Part shown: piece by piece, positions 25,901 to 35,968 of the stretch
Layout: the number at the start of each line of letters is the position of its first letter
Numbering within the stretch: position 1 is the first letter of the stretch
DNA from: Enoplosus armatus
Taxonomy: Eukaryota; Chordata; Actinopteri; Centrarchiformes; Enoplosidae
Direction of reading: 5' to 3'
Length of the DNA stretch: 64,000 nucleotides
NCBI RefSeq assembly: GCF_043641665.1
Contig: NC_092203.1
Span: 7,238,067 to 7,302,066, forward strand
The notes under the pieces: generated by a model
What the model saw: only the letters and a program-made list of their open reading frames with translations
What the model was told of the DNA's origin: nothing
Database searches by the model: none
Position numbers and translations under genes: made by a program

Positions 25901-26440
25901 AAACATGCAGCTGTGACCACTCTTATCAAAAACAGTCCGTGTTGCCTCGGTCTTGGATAAACTGTTCTACCTGGTTCCACGTCCTGTGAATCTGTTTAAA
26001 TCTGCCTGCAAAAAACAATAACAGACAGTGTTTAGTGATGTAAAAACGTCACTGCCATAGTGATGAGTTTAAATGCTCCTTACTTTACACAGGTAGGCAG
26101 TAACACCTCTTGATCTGGTGGGGGTGATGGGTGGAGTACCACTTGATTAAATTACTCAACACAATGCCGTGGGAGGAAAAATGCCTGTCTAATCTGACTC
26201 CTCTGTTTTCCAGGGACAAAGTCTCTGAGACCAGTTCCTGTGGCTCCTCCGCTTCAGAGGAACACAAGGTGAAGACCAGCAGCAGCAGCAGCTGGGACCT
26301 CCGAGGAAGTCACTGTGTTCCTGTGTGAAGGTACGTCCGCATCACGTACCGTCAACGCTCAGCCATGTCCGAAGACTCATTTTATATTTATAATTAATTT
26401 GTGCATCGTCAGTCAAAGCCATTAAATGAAATGCTCTCAG
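22952..26440. other. Region between GEMIN8 and the next plus-strand gene
   Basis: Should contain the non-coding first exon and promoter of GEMIN8 (minus strand). A CpG-containing stretch at 23410-23690 with a minus-strand donor-like GAGTGAGT near 23370 is a candidate. On the plus strand there are exon-like segments with splice signals (about 25426-25583 and 26214-26330, the latter bounded by TTTCCAG and GTACGT). The latter has stops in all three frames, so it is probably 5' UTR of the gene that follows. A repeat copy lies at 23765-24118. Confidence 0.4.
23765..24118 (-). repeat. AAGTACTTAAGTAAA-type fish repeat, reverse copy
   Basis: Carries TTTACTTGAGTATTTCCATT, then GGAAATATTGTACTTTTTAC, TCCACTACATTTATTTAA and a TTTTACCCAAGTAAC end. 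This is the reverse complement of the element at 39274-39752 over most of its length, with point changes. Confidence 0.6.
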
Positions 26441-26478
26441 GCGTCTTCTCAGGACGTTTCCTCGTCACGGCTGCTGAA

Positions 26479-27192
26479 ATGGAGCCCGGCACCACTGATG
26501 GCGACCAGGATCTGGCCCAGTTCTGGGAGGAGATCCCCCAGTCTAAAATGATGGAGCAAAGGTCAGACTGGTGATAACATGACACAGCAGGAAAGAACAG
26601 AGGATGAGGAAAACTGCAGCACTAATATTAAAGATGATTTATCTTTTTTTTTGTTCGAACTGTTACATCTTCTGTATTTAAAATCATTTTCTTTCCATTA
26701 TTTTGCAAACCTGTGAGTCTCGTCCTGCCTAACAAAGACAGTAAATAAGATGTTTTTAAAGGAGGATGACCACAAACTAAAAACACAAAGGCACAAACAA
26801 ATTCATCTTTATTTTTCAGACATCTCCTGCAGGACGTGAGGCCCGTCCTCAACTACAACACACGAGCGATGTGTAACCATCAGCACAGCATGCAGGCAAC
26901 GGTTAGTTGTACCAGCCGTGTGGTCATGGGAATACATAGTAACTGACTTTGTACACATTTTTGAAAAGACTTCTCTTGTCACTAATTTGAACCCCTGGTG
27001 GTGTTTGTGTGCGGCCCTCAGCTCCTGCAGGTGATGGCCAGCAGCCGTCGACTGGAGCAGAAGTTGGATCGCTGCCTTTGGGCCCAGAAGGTTTTTATTG
27101 TCCTGGTTGTGGCCTTGACAGCTTTGTGGGGCTTCACCCTCTACGTCCACTATTCAGCTGGCTACTCTAACTGGACCACGGCTCAAAACTGA
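26479..27192 (+). CDS. Small single-pass membrane protein, tail-anchored-looking, unknown
   Basis: I do not recognise this family. Three coding exons keep frame: 26479-26561 (donor AG/GTCAG), 26820-26901 (acceptor TTTTTCAG, donor GTTAGT) and 27031-27192 (acceptor CTCCTGCAG); 108 residues. The N-terminal part is hydrophilic and acidic (MEPGTTDGDQDLAQFWEEIP). A helical basic segment, ASSRRLEQKLDRCLWAQ, then leads into one hydrophobic helix (about residues 75-97, VFIVLVVALTALWGFTLYV) and a 12-residue tail with one N-glycosylation sequon (NWT). No signal peptide, so a type II or tail-anchored orientation is likely. A second acceptor nine bases upstream (27021) would add three residues in frame. 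The frame stays open upstream of ATG 26479 to the exon edge, so a longer N-terminus is possible. Poly(A) signal AATAAA at 28068-28073. Confidence 0.5.
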
Positions 27193-27827
27193 GGCACTCG
27201 AGATATTGATTTTCTAATATGTGCAGCAGTTGCATCACGTGTTTGTCTGTGAATGAATATTCTTGTTGGTGAATCTCATATTTTTTTTAATGTGGCCTGC
27301 AGCATGAATTCTGGACTCCTGGAAGTTTCCATGTTTTGAATTTGTGACGTTAAGGATTTGCATAACCCATTTCATCCTTGTCAAGTCTTCCTTTTGAACA
27401 TAACACATTTTAGGTAATTGGACGTCCTCAAACAACCTTGAAAGTCGTTGAAGTGCTTCGATTTGCATCCAGTTTTGTTTGGGCCTCTTTTGTGTAGGCA
27501 GCAGTAAAAACATTGCATTTAAACTGAGTCCAAGAGGATGCCAGCATCACAGCGCTGTTTAATTTTTTTTCCTTCATTTATTTTAGGAGAGGCCAGCACT
27601 TCTCCTAATGAGTGTGACAAAAGTCTTCGCAGGTGGTCTAAAGTGTTAAAATGGCAGGAAGGTGGCTCATTTCTGAGATGGTGAAACTCTCTGTGTCTTA
27701 TATTTAATGTAACTTCAATCAACAACACAGCGACTGCACATATGAAAAGTTGAACATGTCCAATGTCTTATATGTTCGCTAAGAGACACTTTTTTGTTGA
27801 TGGATTTCCTTGTTGCCCAGAATTATG

Positions 27828-27848
27828 TTTTTTTTTTTTTTTTTTTTT
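27828..27848. repeat. Poly(T) tract
   Basis: About 20 consecutive T in the 3' UTR or flank of the small membrane protein gene. It could be the poly(A) tail of a minus-strand retro-insertion, but no element body is recognisable next to it. Confidence 0.7.
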
Positions 27849-28067
27849 ATTAAACCAACACAAAAATCAAGAAATACAATAAAATTGCTGCATCACATAA
27901 TTTCTCTTATAGACAGTAAGATTCATTGTATACATCTAACAGGGATATAAATGATGAATCACTGGAAATGAAGAGCTGTTAATTTGAACTATTTATGTTG
28001 CTTATTGTCCCAAATATTCATGGCTTGAGTTTAAATATATTTAAATATTTAATTTGTGGATTAAACA

Positions 28068-28073
28068 AATAAA
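28068..28073 (+). terminator. Polyadenylation signal AATAAA
   Basis: Hexamer about 0.9 kb after the stop codon of the small membrane protein gene. Another AATAAA occurs near 27879. Which one is used cannot be told from sequence. Confidence 0.4.
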
Positions 28074-28115
28074 AAAGTTTTTATTTAAGTTTTTGACAGT
28101 GAGTGAAATAGTTAT

Positions 28116-28118
<3 letters not shown>

Positions 28119-28148
<30 letters not shown>
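28119..28148. repeat. (TG)n microsatellite
   Basis: Uninterrupted TG run of about 15 units between the small membrane protein gene and Ig receptor gene A. Confidence 0.9.
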
Positions 28149-28151
<3 letters not shown>

Positions 28152-28751
28152 ACAGCAAAAGTACTGTACAAAACCTCCTTTATATTATGTGTGATTTATT
28201 CAGGTTATTTTATAATGAGTGGGTGGTCAAGTGGAGTAGAAATTGTTCTTCTCACCGGGATTTAATACAGATTGACATATTGACATTTTATGTTTTATTT
28301 TCTGGCTCCTGTTCCTATCCTGAGAAGAAACCACAGATGGAAAACTTTCACGAAATGCTTTAAACGTATGTGTAATGCTTCATGTGTCTGCAGTATAATG
28401 TGTTGCAGCGTTGTGATTAGAAACACTGTGACAGCACGAATACAGGAGTCCTATGGGGACACAGGTGCTCTGCTTCTTTCTTTCCTCATCATCCTTGAAC
28501 CGTTATCTTCTCATCGCTTCATTTTGTGGACTTTGTGCATCAGAGTAAAAGCCAAGTGTCTTAACATGAAAGCAGAAGCGTTCATGTCTTGCACTTCCTC
28601 ACACCAGCACCACCTCTGTGAGAGCTGAGAGTCTGAGGTTTTATGTTTCCAGAGAACCACACAAACCTGTCTGTCTGTCCTCGCCAATACAGTTCAACAT
28701 ACTGGACTCCGCCAGCAGCAGCTGCACTGTTGCTTGGATGCCTTGACCAGT

Positions 28752-30016
28752 ATGGGTAGATGGAAACTGTGGAAACTTGTTCTGCTTCTGCAGCTGACTT
28801 CTTGTATCGAGGGAAAAGGTACAGTACAGGAACTAGTTTTCATAATGTTTAACTACTAACTAACTAATTTAAAGAGAGAAACGTGATTTATTTATTATTA
28901 TAGTGTATTTTACAAATGCATAATTCTAATTCTAATGTATTTTTTTATTGTAATTAATTGATTGCAGAGACTGGGCAGCTGCTTGTGAAAACAATTGGGA
29001 GAGGACCAGATGTGACTCCGATATGCAGCAACGACACACTGAATATCATCACACTGATAGTGTGTAAGGTCAGAACAGAGAGGAGCAGAGAAGAAGAGTG
29101 TCGTCTGCTTTATCAACATGGACACGACTTTGAGAACAGATGTGACTCCAGATTCACACTGATAGAAGTGAATCAGACTGTGTTCCTCCAGCTGACACGT
29201 TTAACACCAGAGGACGGTGGGAACTACACCTGTCAGTGTTCACAACCTGATAAAACACACATTCTCCATCTCAATATCACTGTGGAAGGTAAATGATTTA
29301 TTATATATTTATATATATATATAATATTCTTGTGTTTCAAACTTGATGTATTTCCAGTGACATCAACGTCACTGTGTCCTGCTTTATTTCACAGAGTAAA
29401 TACAAGTGTAGTGCAAGTACAGCAACAAAACATACAAAGCAAAATGACAAACAGTACTTATGATCATATATAATATGCCAGTTGTATAATATTACATAAT
29501 ATACAGAGAGTATAATCTGTATAAATAGTGCTACTTTTCTGACAAGGATATTTTTCTTTGCCATGTTTAAGGAGATGAAGACTCCAGCAGCTCAATAGAA
29601 ACGCCAATTCAAAGTGTTCTGTTTGGTGCAACTATATTCGTCATTGTGACTGGAGTTATTCTGGGATTTATCCTCAGAATAATTCACCATAGGTAAGAGA
29701 CCAGTACAGAGCTGATAGGGAAAAAATAATCTTAATTAAAGCAAAGAGTGAATGAATAATTTGTTGTTTATCCAACAGAAGACAATCAGAATCACTGACC
29801 AGTGGTGCAAACACGGTACTGTACTCCTAAGTGTTGCACCTGCTTCTTGTCTGCCGTACAATTTACTTTATTTGAATATGTATTAAACTACGTGTTCTTC
29901 TGCAGGAACAACACGACATTGAGCCGTACAGCACCTTCATACAGAGAGAGAATGAACTTTATTCGACTGCCAGAGGTTGTGAAATGTATGTGAATTATTC
30001 CCCCGAGATGACATAA
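28752..30016 (+). CDS. IgSF receptor A: one V-like domain, TM, tyrosine-containing tail
   Basis: Five coding exons, all GT-AG and in frame: 28752-28818, 28968-29288, 29572-29692, 29779-29815, 29906-30016; 218 residues. Exon 1 encodes a signal peptide (hydrophobic LVLLLQLTSC). Exon 2 is a V-like Ig domain ending LTPEDGGNYTCQCSQP, the DxGxYxC-type F strand. It has six cysteines in all, and the usual C-strand Trp is replaced in ECRLLYQHG. Exon 3 encodes an acidic stalk and the TM helix (FGATIFVIVTGVILGFIL). The tail holds EPYSTFIQRENELYSTA and EMYVNY, giving YSTF-x7-YSTA, an ITAM-like spacing with altered hydrophobic positions, plus a YVNY Grb2-type site. Paralogues B and C lie downstream with identical intron phases (1,1,2,0). 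I recognise it as a teleost leukocyte-receptor-like IgSF protein but cannot name an orthologue. Confidence 0.8.
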
Positions 30017-30589
30017 ATTTAAGGATGTAGAGTTTTAATTATACAACATGTATTCCAGTGTTTCCCGACGATTTCACTCCTTGAAGTGCATTTAATTCTA
30101 AAACTCAATTGTTTTTTAAGTTTCATGTTTTAAACGGAGCACATTGAGTGTATTATAGTGTCTGACAAATACAATGATCAGAATAACAGATCTAATAAAT
30201 TAATGTTTAAAACAACCTTATACCTGCAAAGCTGTTATAATTAAATATTTATTAAAACAAACACCCCCCCCGTGTGTCATCTCTGCATTTGATTCTGAAT
30301 ATACAGTAAACACTATAATACTTCTCATGAAATAATTTTCTCCAAACTGCTGTGTGATTTCAGACAATATTTAATAATTCATCATCAATGATGTAACCTG
30401 GTGTTGTTGGATGTTTTAATACTCAGGTTAAATTCGGTGTCACCTTGACCTGACACCCAGCATCTCAGCTTCCCGTGTGAACTTCCTGTCCTTACCCGAA
30501 TCTACCTCGAGGCTTTCTCTGCCGCCTCCGTGATGCTGCAGATGCCTCTCGACCCGGCAGACCTTTACATGATACAGCTTTCAATCAAG

Positions 30590-30595
30590 AATAAA
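30590..30595 (+). terminator. Polyadenylation signal AATAAA of gene A
   Basis: Hexamer about 575 bases after the stop codon of receptor A. An earlier candidate lies near 30195. Confidence 0.4.
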
Positions 30596-31377
30596 GGTTG
30601 CAGGTAAACCTGATTATTTACTGGAGGAGACAACCATTTCTTCTTCTTCAAAGCTGCAAAATGAAAACAAAACCAAATTGAGGCTTCATGTGTTCTTACG
30701 GCAGATTATCTTTTAGCTACTTTGCACAAAACAAACCCTGATGTCTCCAAACGGTGTGCAGAACCCGGCAAGAAGAACGGTAATTTAGAGGATTATTACA
30801 TTTAGACCTTATGTAAATGTCATGAACAGAAGGCGATGCTTGTAGATTAATTTGTATTATTTTTGTCCCTGTTCAGACTGAATGTCCTGCAGCAACCAAA
30901 CAAACTAACGGCCATGAAGACGTTCACACCACGGTGAGTTGTGCGCTTACAATCCAACAATATCATAGATGCCATTTGAGAAGTTTCGATGGAAGATACA
31001 CTCAGCCATTCTTCTGTATCATGAAACTCACCATGACCTCTCAAACCTGGTTGCAGGAAGGAAATGTGGCCTACATGTGCCTTGATACAAAAAGTGATGA
31101 GTGCTGTTTACATCTAATTTTCAGTCAGTCACCAAATATCAACTCATTTTGCGTTATTGGCTCTCCTCCAACACGCCCTGTGAATGCTTACATTTGTACT
31201 CAGAGAGTCTTTACTTGAAAATAGAGGAAGGTCTTCAGCTTCCCTTTTATATCACCTCATTCTCATACTCTCACAAGGTATTTTTGGTATTTTGAGGTTT
31301 ATGTAGCAAAAGGGGTGCGTTAAAGTCTATCTTCCTCTCTTCAGTCTTGTTGACTGTTGTTCAGACTTTGTGCGCTG
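30596..31377. other. Spacer between receptor genes A and B
   Basis: No gene or recognised repeat seen. It includes the promoter side of gene B. Confidence 0.5.
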
Positions 31378-33241
31378 ATGGATCAATGGAAGCTCTGGTT
31401 TGTGCTGCTTCTGCCGCCGTGTTTGAGCTTTGACTCTGACGGTGCTGTATATTTATTTATTTAGTTTATTTACATGCAAGTTAGCCAGTGTTGCAGTTTG
31501 GTAGAAGAATATGTAGCTCAGGTTTTAAAGAGAGTATCACACTATCTGCTGTACATTATTCTGATTCTTTTGCAGTCAGAGATGTTTCAAAAGCTCTTTC
31601 CTGTTGTTTGCAGAGACTCTTGTGAAAACAATCGGGACAGAACCAGATGTCACTCCTGTATGCAGCAATGCAACACTGCACATCATCGCATCAATAACAT
31701 GCAGGATCAGAACAAAGAGGAACAGGGGAGAAGAGTGTCGCCTGCTGTATCAATATGGACGGGACTTTGTGCACAGATGCGACTCCAGGTTCACTCTCAT
31801 GACGGAGAATGAGATTGTGTTCCTCCACCTGACCAGTTTAACACCAGAGGACGGTGGGAACTACACCTGCGAGTGTTTATCTCCTGATGGAGCATCTGTT
31901 CTCCATCTTCATGTCACTGTAGAAGGTAAAGTTTCAAAAGTCTGTTAACTTTGGTAAAACATACTGTGTTGTATTTCTTATATTTCTGAGTGGCTTTGAA
32001 CAACCCTTTGGCTCAGATTATTTTCCGTTGTGTGTTCATAAATACTTACTTACAAACTTATGAAGGGTACTTCAGGGGAAATTCTTTTTGGATGTTGCCC
32101 GTCATTGTGATCGGTGGTGTTACTGCACTCACCGTCGTGGCTGGAGTTGTCCTCAGACATATCCTGAGAAAAACACATTCAAGGTGAAAACTTGTAAAAT
32201 ATAATTTTTTATCACTGAATTGAAAAAAAAAAAGAATTGTAAATAAATGATACTCAATATTTTCATCTGTAATATTCTCATGCAAGTCTCTGGCAGCCAT
32301 AAGTGTGATTTTGTCCATTTAACCTGTTGTTCAAATTAATGTTGTGTTTTGAAATTAATAGTAAAAACTACAGAAATTGTGTAGCTGTGTTGAGCGAGGT
32401 TGTCGTGGGGTTTTAACGATGTGTGTTCCACTTCTGACATCTTTTCTTATTTAGAGACGATACAAGATCAGGAGCATCAGTCTGTGAACCCTCCTGCTCT
32501 TTGGTGAGCCACGTATCCTTCTGTTCTCTGCCTTTAAACATATAAAGCAGCTATTTTAATGTGTGTAATCGTACATATACTTTTACATTCAAGGCGTTTA
32601 CTGCAGCTGAGGCCTTCTTCTTTTATGTTATTTGTGCATGCAGACAGGAAATTATGAGAGGGGGGTACGACATGGAACAACTGTCCCGTGCAGTATGGTA
32701 TGAGTCTAACCACTCGGCCACCACAACGCCTCTCAGTTGATGCTGTGGGAAGAGAGCTGTAAAATAGACTTTGCATCAGTAGAAGGCACCTTTTGTAAAC
32801 TCCAGATCAGTGAAAACAGTCCTGTGACTATAAATTCATGTAACAGATATGTATGTAAGAGGTATGCCAGGAGAAGAAAATACATGGACTCACTTGTGTT
32901 TCCAGAAAACCTAATTCAATTTCCTGCCTGAACGAGCAGATGTACCTAATAAAACCTCTGAAAGTACATAGTAAGGAAAAATAAGAATTTAACCTCATTT
33001 AGTCAGGTTTTTTAAAACATGATGCTGTAAAATGTTGATGTTTCCATAGGACCCAGATGACCCGTACACAAGCCTTCAGGTGCCAGCAAGTGATCTCTAC
33101 CAAACTATCTCCTCAGTGCAACATCAACACGACACCAAGAGACGTTCAGCCAGCAACAGCATGGTGACCGCACATGTGGATGATCAGGAAGTAGATTGTA
33201 GAGACACTGATCCTGGTTGTAAAATCTATGAAAACATTTGA
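31378..33241 (+). CDS. IgSF receptor B: V-like domain, TM, tail with a full ITAM
   Basis: Five coding exons in frame: 31378-31441, 31614-31925, 32066-32183, 32455-32503, 33050-33241; 244 residues. Signal peptide (LWFVLLLPPCLSF). V-like domain ending LTPEDGGNYTCECLSPDG, with the same six-cysteine pattern as A and C. TM helix LPVIVIGGVTALTVVAGVVL, without charged residues. The last exon encodes DPDDPYTSLQVPASDLYQTI: YxxL, seven residues, YxxI, with acidic residues two and three before the first Tyr, an exact ITAM. A third site, KIYENI, closes the protein. ITAM tails recruit Syk/ZAP-70 kinases after Src phosphorylation, so an activating leukocyte receptor is the likely role. The first donor (G/GTGCTG) is weak. 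Gene B lacks the acidic stalk of A and C. Confidence 0.8.
32628..32738 (-). mobile_element. tRNA-derived SINE or tRNA-like remnant, in an intron of gene B
   Basis: On the minus strand the sequence reads GGTGGCCGAGTGGTTAGACT, matching a pol III A box of the Ser/Leu tRNA type. Further on it has GTTGTTCCATGTCGTACCCC in place of a good B box, and a trailing ATTTCCTGTCTGC like the body of fish tRNA-derived SINEs. The B box is degenerate and no cloverleaf forms, so this is a retroelement remnant and not a working tRNA gene. It lies between the fourth and fifth coding exons of receptor B. Confidence 0.5.
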
Positions 33242-33397
33242 ATCAAGATGACATGAGTGTATATACAACTTGAAGAATGGCTGTGATTTTCAGGTCCAGT
33301 GACGATGATAACTGGCAGAGAAAACACAAGAAAGTCCGAGTTAGCTGGTGTGTAAATGCTGCATGTCTCACAGGAAATGCTTTTGTAGGATCAATTC

Positions 33398-33457
33398 AAA
33401 GAGTGACTTAGCACCCGGATGAAAAGCTGTTTTTCAGGGGGTGTTAAGTCACTCTTT
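33398..33457 (+). other. Strong hairpin in the 3' UTR of gene B
   Basis: AAAGAGTGACTTAGCACCC (33398-33416) is complementary to GGGTGTTAAGTCACTCTTT (33439-33457) with a single G-U wobble: a 19-bp stem around a 22-base loop. It lies about 160 bases after the stop codon and before the poly(A) signal. It could be an mRNA structure (stability or processing) or the relic of a small inverted-repeat element. Confidence 0.7.
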
Positions 33458-33536
33458 TTTAACACATATACCTTGTCATGAGTCATGTACAGAACTGTCC
33501 CAATTATTCATACATGTATCATTGTAATAACTGACA

Positions 33537-33542
33537 AATAAA
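33537..33542 (+). terminator. Polyadenylation signal AATAAA of gene B
   Basis: Hexamer about 300 bases downstream of the stop codon of receptor B, after the hairpin at 33398-33457. Confidence 0.6.
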
Positions 33543-34517
33543 ATCCACTTGAATGAAATAAATAATTGCTTGTTGGGGAGTGGATCTTTCTCACTAGAAA
33601 CAGCCTAAAAATATAGTCACTGAGGAATTGCATGTGGTGTGACACAGTATGTGATATAAGCTTGTTAGTGATTCCCTGGTTGTGCATTAGTTAGACTTGA
33701 TTCGCCAGCACCAAATTACAGAATTACGGTTAGTTTTTGTCACACACTGCCAGGCAGGGGCTGAGCAGTTTAACAACATGCTTTCATTTTTACAATGAAG
33801 CATAAGCCTCTGAATACGTGCTGACCACACAGGCAACATAAGTTAAACATTTGACATGGCCCAGCGCTCTTCCAGATTTGTTAGACTCTGAGAGGTTAAA
33901 GCGAGTGTTTCTAGCTTTAAGTTGTGTGGAAAGCACTGAGATGGAGGTTTGCTTTTACCATAAAAAAATAGTATATTAATGTTACACACCAGTTTTCAGT
34001 TACAGCACGATGAAAGTCAGGTGTTTGAATGTGAGATCCACCAAGACAACAACTAAACATCAAAACCCTCAGTTATAGCAGCTCTGGTTTCCTTGTGAGA
34101 AAGGCGAGTAACGTAAAATTCAACAAGCTGCAGAGACCATGCTTCACAGCTCAGACTCGGCCCTCAAACTGGCGACCACAAACATGTCAGTATCAGCAGG
34201 TTACATGATGCACGACTCTCACTAATCACACAGGTTGTCAGATGAATGCAGGAGATACTTCATATTAGTTGGACTCTTGGTGCAGCTCACACTGTGGTCT
34301 GAACACGTGACACGTTATTGCAGACGCATGTAACATAGGTGAGAGAACATGAGAATCTTTACATGAAAGCAGAAGCTCCTGCAGCATCACTTCCTTCCTA
34401 GAAGAGTTCACACTGCAGCTCTGTGAGGTTTACGTCAAGCAGTGCACAGAGGTGTGTCTGTCGTCCCCTCAGTGCAGGATCCTGTGCTCTGCCAGCAGCG
34501 GTTGCTTCTTGACCAGT
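33543..34517. other. Spacer between receptor genes B and C, with the 5' flank of C
   Basis: No gene seen. The last 200 bases share phrases with the 5' flank of gene A: ACATGAAAGCAGAAGC, a CACTTCCT motif, and GACCAGTATG over the start codon. This indicates that the promoter was duplicated with the gene. Confidence 0.5.
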
Positions 34518-35910
34518 ATGGCAGAATGGAAACAGTGCTTTGTTCTTCTGCTTCTGCCACTAACTGTGTGTTCTGACAACAATGGTAATGTACAGAAACT
34601 AGTTTTCATAATGTTGTTTTTCTTGTTTGGTTTAAAGAGGACAACTAAACTCTTTCTGTAATTTTCTAGAGGACTCAGACTGCACTTCATGTTGATTTTT
34701 CATTGTAATTACAGTGATTCTTGTGAAAACAATTGGGAGTGAACCAGATGTGACTCCGATATGCAGCAACGAAACACTGAGTATCATCACACTGATAGTG
34801 TGTGAGATCAGAACAGAGAGGAGCAGAGAAGAAGAGTGTCGTCTGCTTTATCGACATGGACACGGCTTTGAGAACAGATGTGACTCCAGATTCACACTGA
34901 TACAAGTGAATCAGACTGTGTTCCTGCACCTGACACGTTTAACACCAGAGGACGGTGGGAACTACACCTGTCAGTGTTCACAACCTGGTAGAACAAATAT
35001 TCTCCATCTGGATATCACTGTGGAAGGTAAACACATTTGATGTATTCTTCCTCATACTTTGGCTGAATTTAAGCTACATCTGTATTGTTGAGATGGTAGT
35101 AAGATGTCTGAACTTATAGTTTACATGTTAATCAAAGTGTGCATCTTTTGTTGTAGAGGATGAAGACGCCAGCAGCTCAACACTGACGCCAATTCTACGT
35201 GCTTCGATTGGTGTAACTGTCGTCATCGTTATAACAGGAGTTTTTCTGGGGTTTATCTGCGTTGGAGTACGTCAGAGGTGAGAGACATCTGTAATATTCA
35301 TTATCATCAGTATTATCTTCAGGAATGCTTCATAACTTAATAGCATGAAGAAAGTATTACATTGAGTTCATGTGCATGCAGCATATGTAACACATTGCAG
35401 TCACATCTATAAATATCTTGACCTCTAGTTTCATATGAGGCACTTTCTGATCCAAGACGTCTTTCATTTCCTGTCTCGTCCATAAAAATAGACAACACTT
35501 CGCAGAGTGAATAAACATTAAGATTCACTATTAATGCATCGTTGTTTCACCCAACAGAAGACAACCGAGACCACAGAGCAGTCGTCCAAACACGGTACTG
35601 TGCAGAAAAATTCATTCATGCGATTCATTTAACTTTAAACGTGTTTTTTTTTTAAATGCGTGTCTTCCTGCAGGAGCCTGAAGACATCGCGCCGTACAGC
35701 ACCTTCATACAGAGAGAGAGAGGCCTTTATTCAACTGTCAGACTGCAGGTCTCGAACACTAACACTAATAATGCAAACATGTTCACCAGAGAGGACAAAC
35801 ACACAGGGGAGTTTCTGTGGAGCTCAAATTATATGATCTATTCCCAGGAGAAGTGTTGTCCACAAGGTGGCACTCCTCTGCTTTGTGACAACTTCTGTCT
35901 TTCACCCTAA
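34518..35910 (+). CDS. IgSF receptor C: V-like domain, TM, tyrosine tail (paralogue of A)
   Basis: Five coding exons in frame: 34518-34584, 34715-35026, 35157-35277, 35558-35594, 35674-35910; 257 residues. Signal peptide (CFVLLLLPLTVC). The V-like domain is nearly the same as in A (CRLLYRHGHGFENRCDSRFT, LTPEDGGNYTCQCSQPG). Acidic stalk EDEDASSS; TM helix VTVVIVITGVFLGFICVGV. The tail has APYSTFIQRERGLYSTV, the same YSTF-x7-YSTV frame as A, then a longer C-terminus rich in Asn and Cys (ending LCDNFCLSP). ATG 34518 is chosen because it aligns with the start of A; an upstream in-frame ATG at 34452 would spoil the signal peptide. The tail beyond YSTVRLQ has no counterpart in A, so this last exon may read into former untranslated sequence. 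Confidence 0.8.
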
Positions 35911-35962
35911 AATATCTTTAATTCTGCATGTAAACATATTCCAAATAGAAGATATTTATTCA

Positions 35963-35968
35963 AATAAA
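35963..35968 (+). terminator. Polyadenylation signal AATAAA of gene C
   Basis: Hexamer about 50 bases after the stop codon of receptor C. Confidence 0.5.

Noticed and set aside
31474..31812. 112-codon ORF overlapping receptor B
   Set aside because: Wrong frame over the Ig exon of B; the Ig frame has family motifs and matching splice phases.
32628..32738. Candidate functional tRNA-Ser/Leu on the minus strand
   Set aside because: Only the A box is good; the B box is degenerate and no cloverleaf forms. Listed as a SINE remnant instead.
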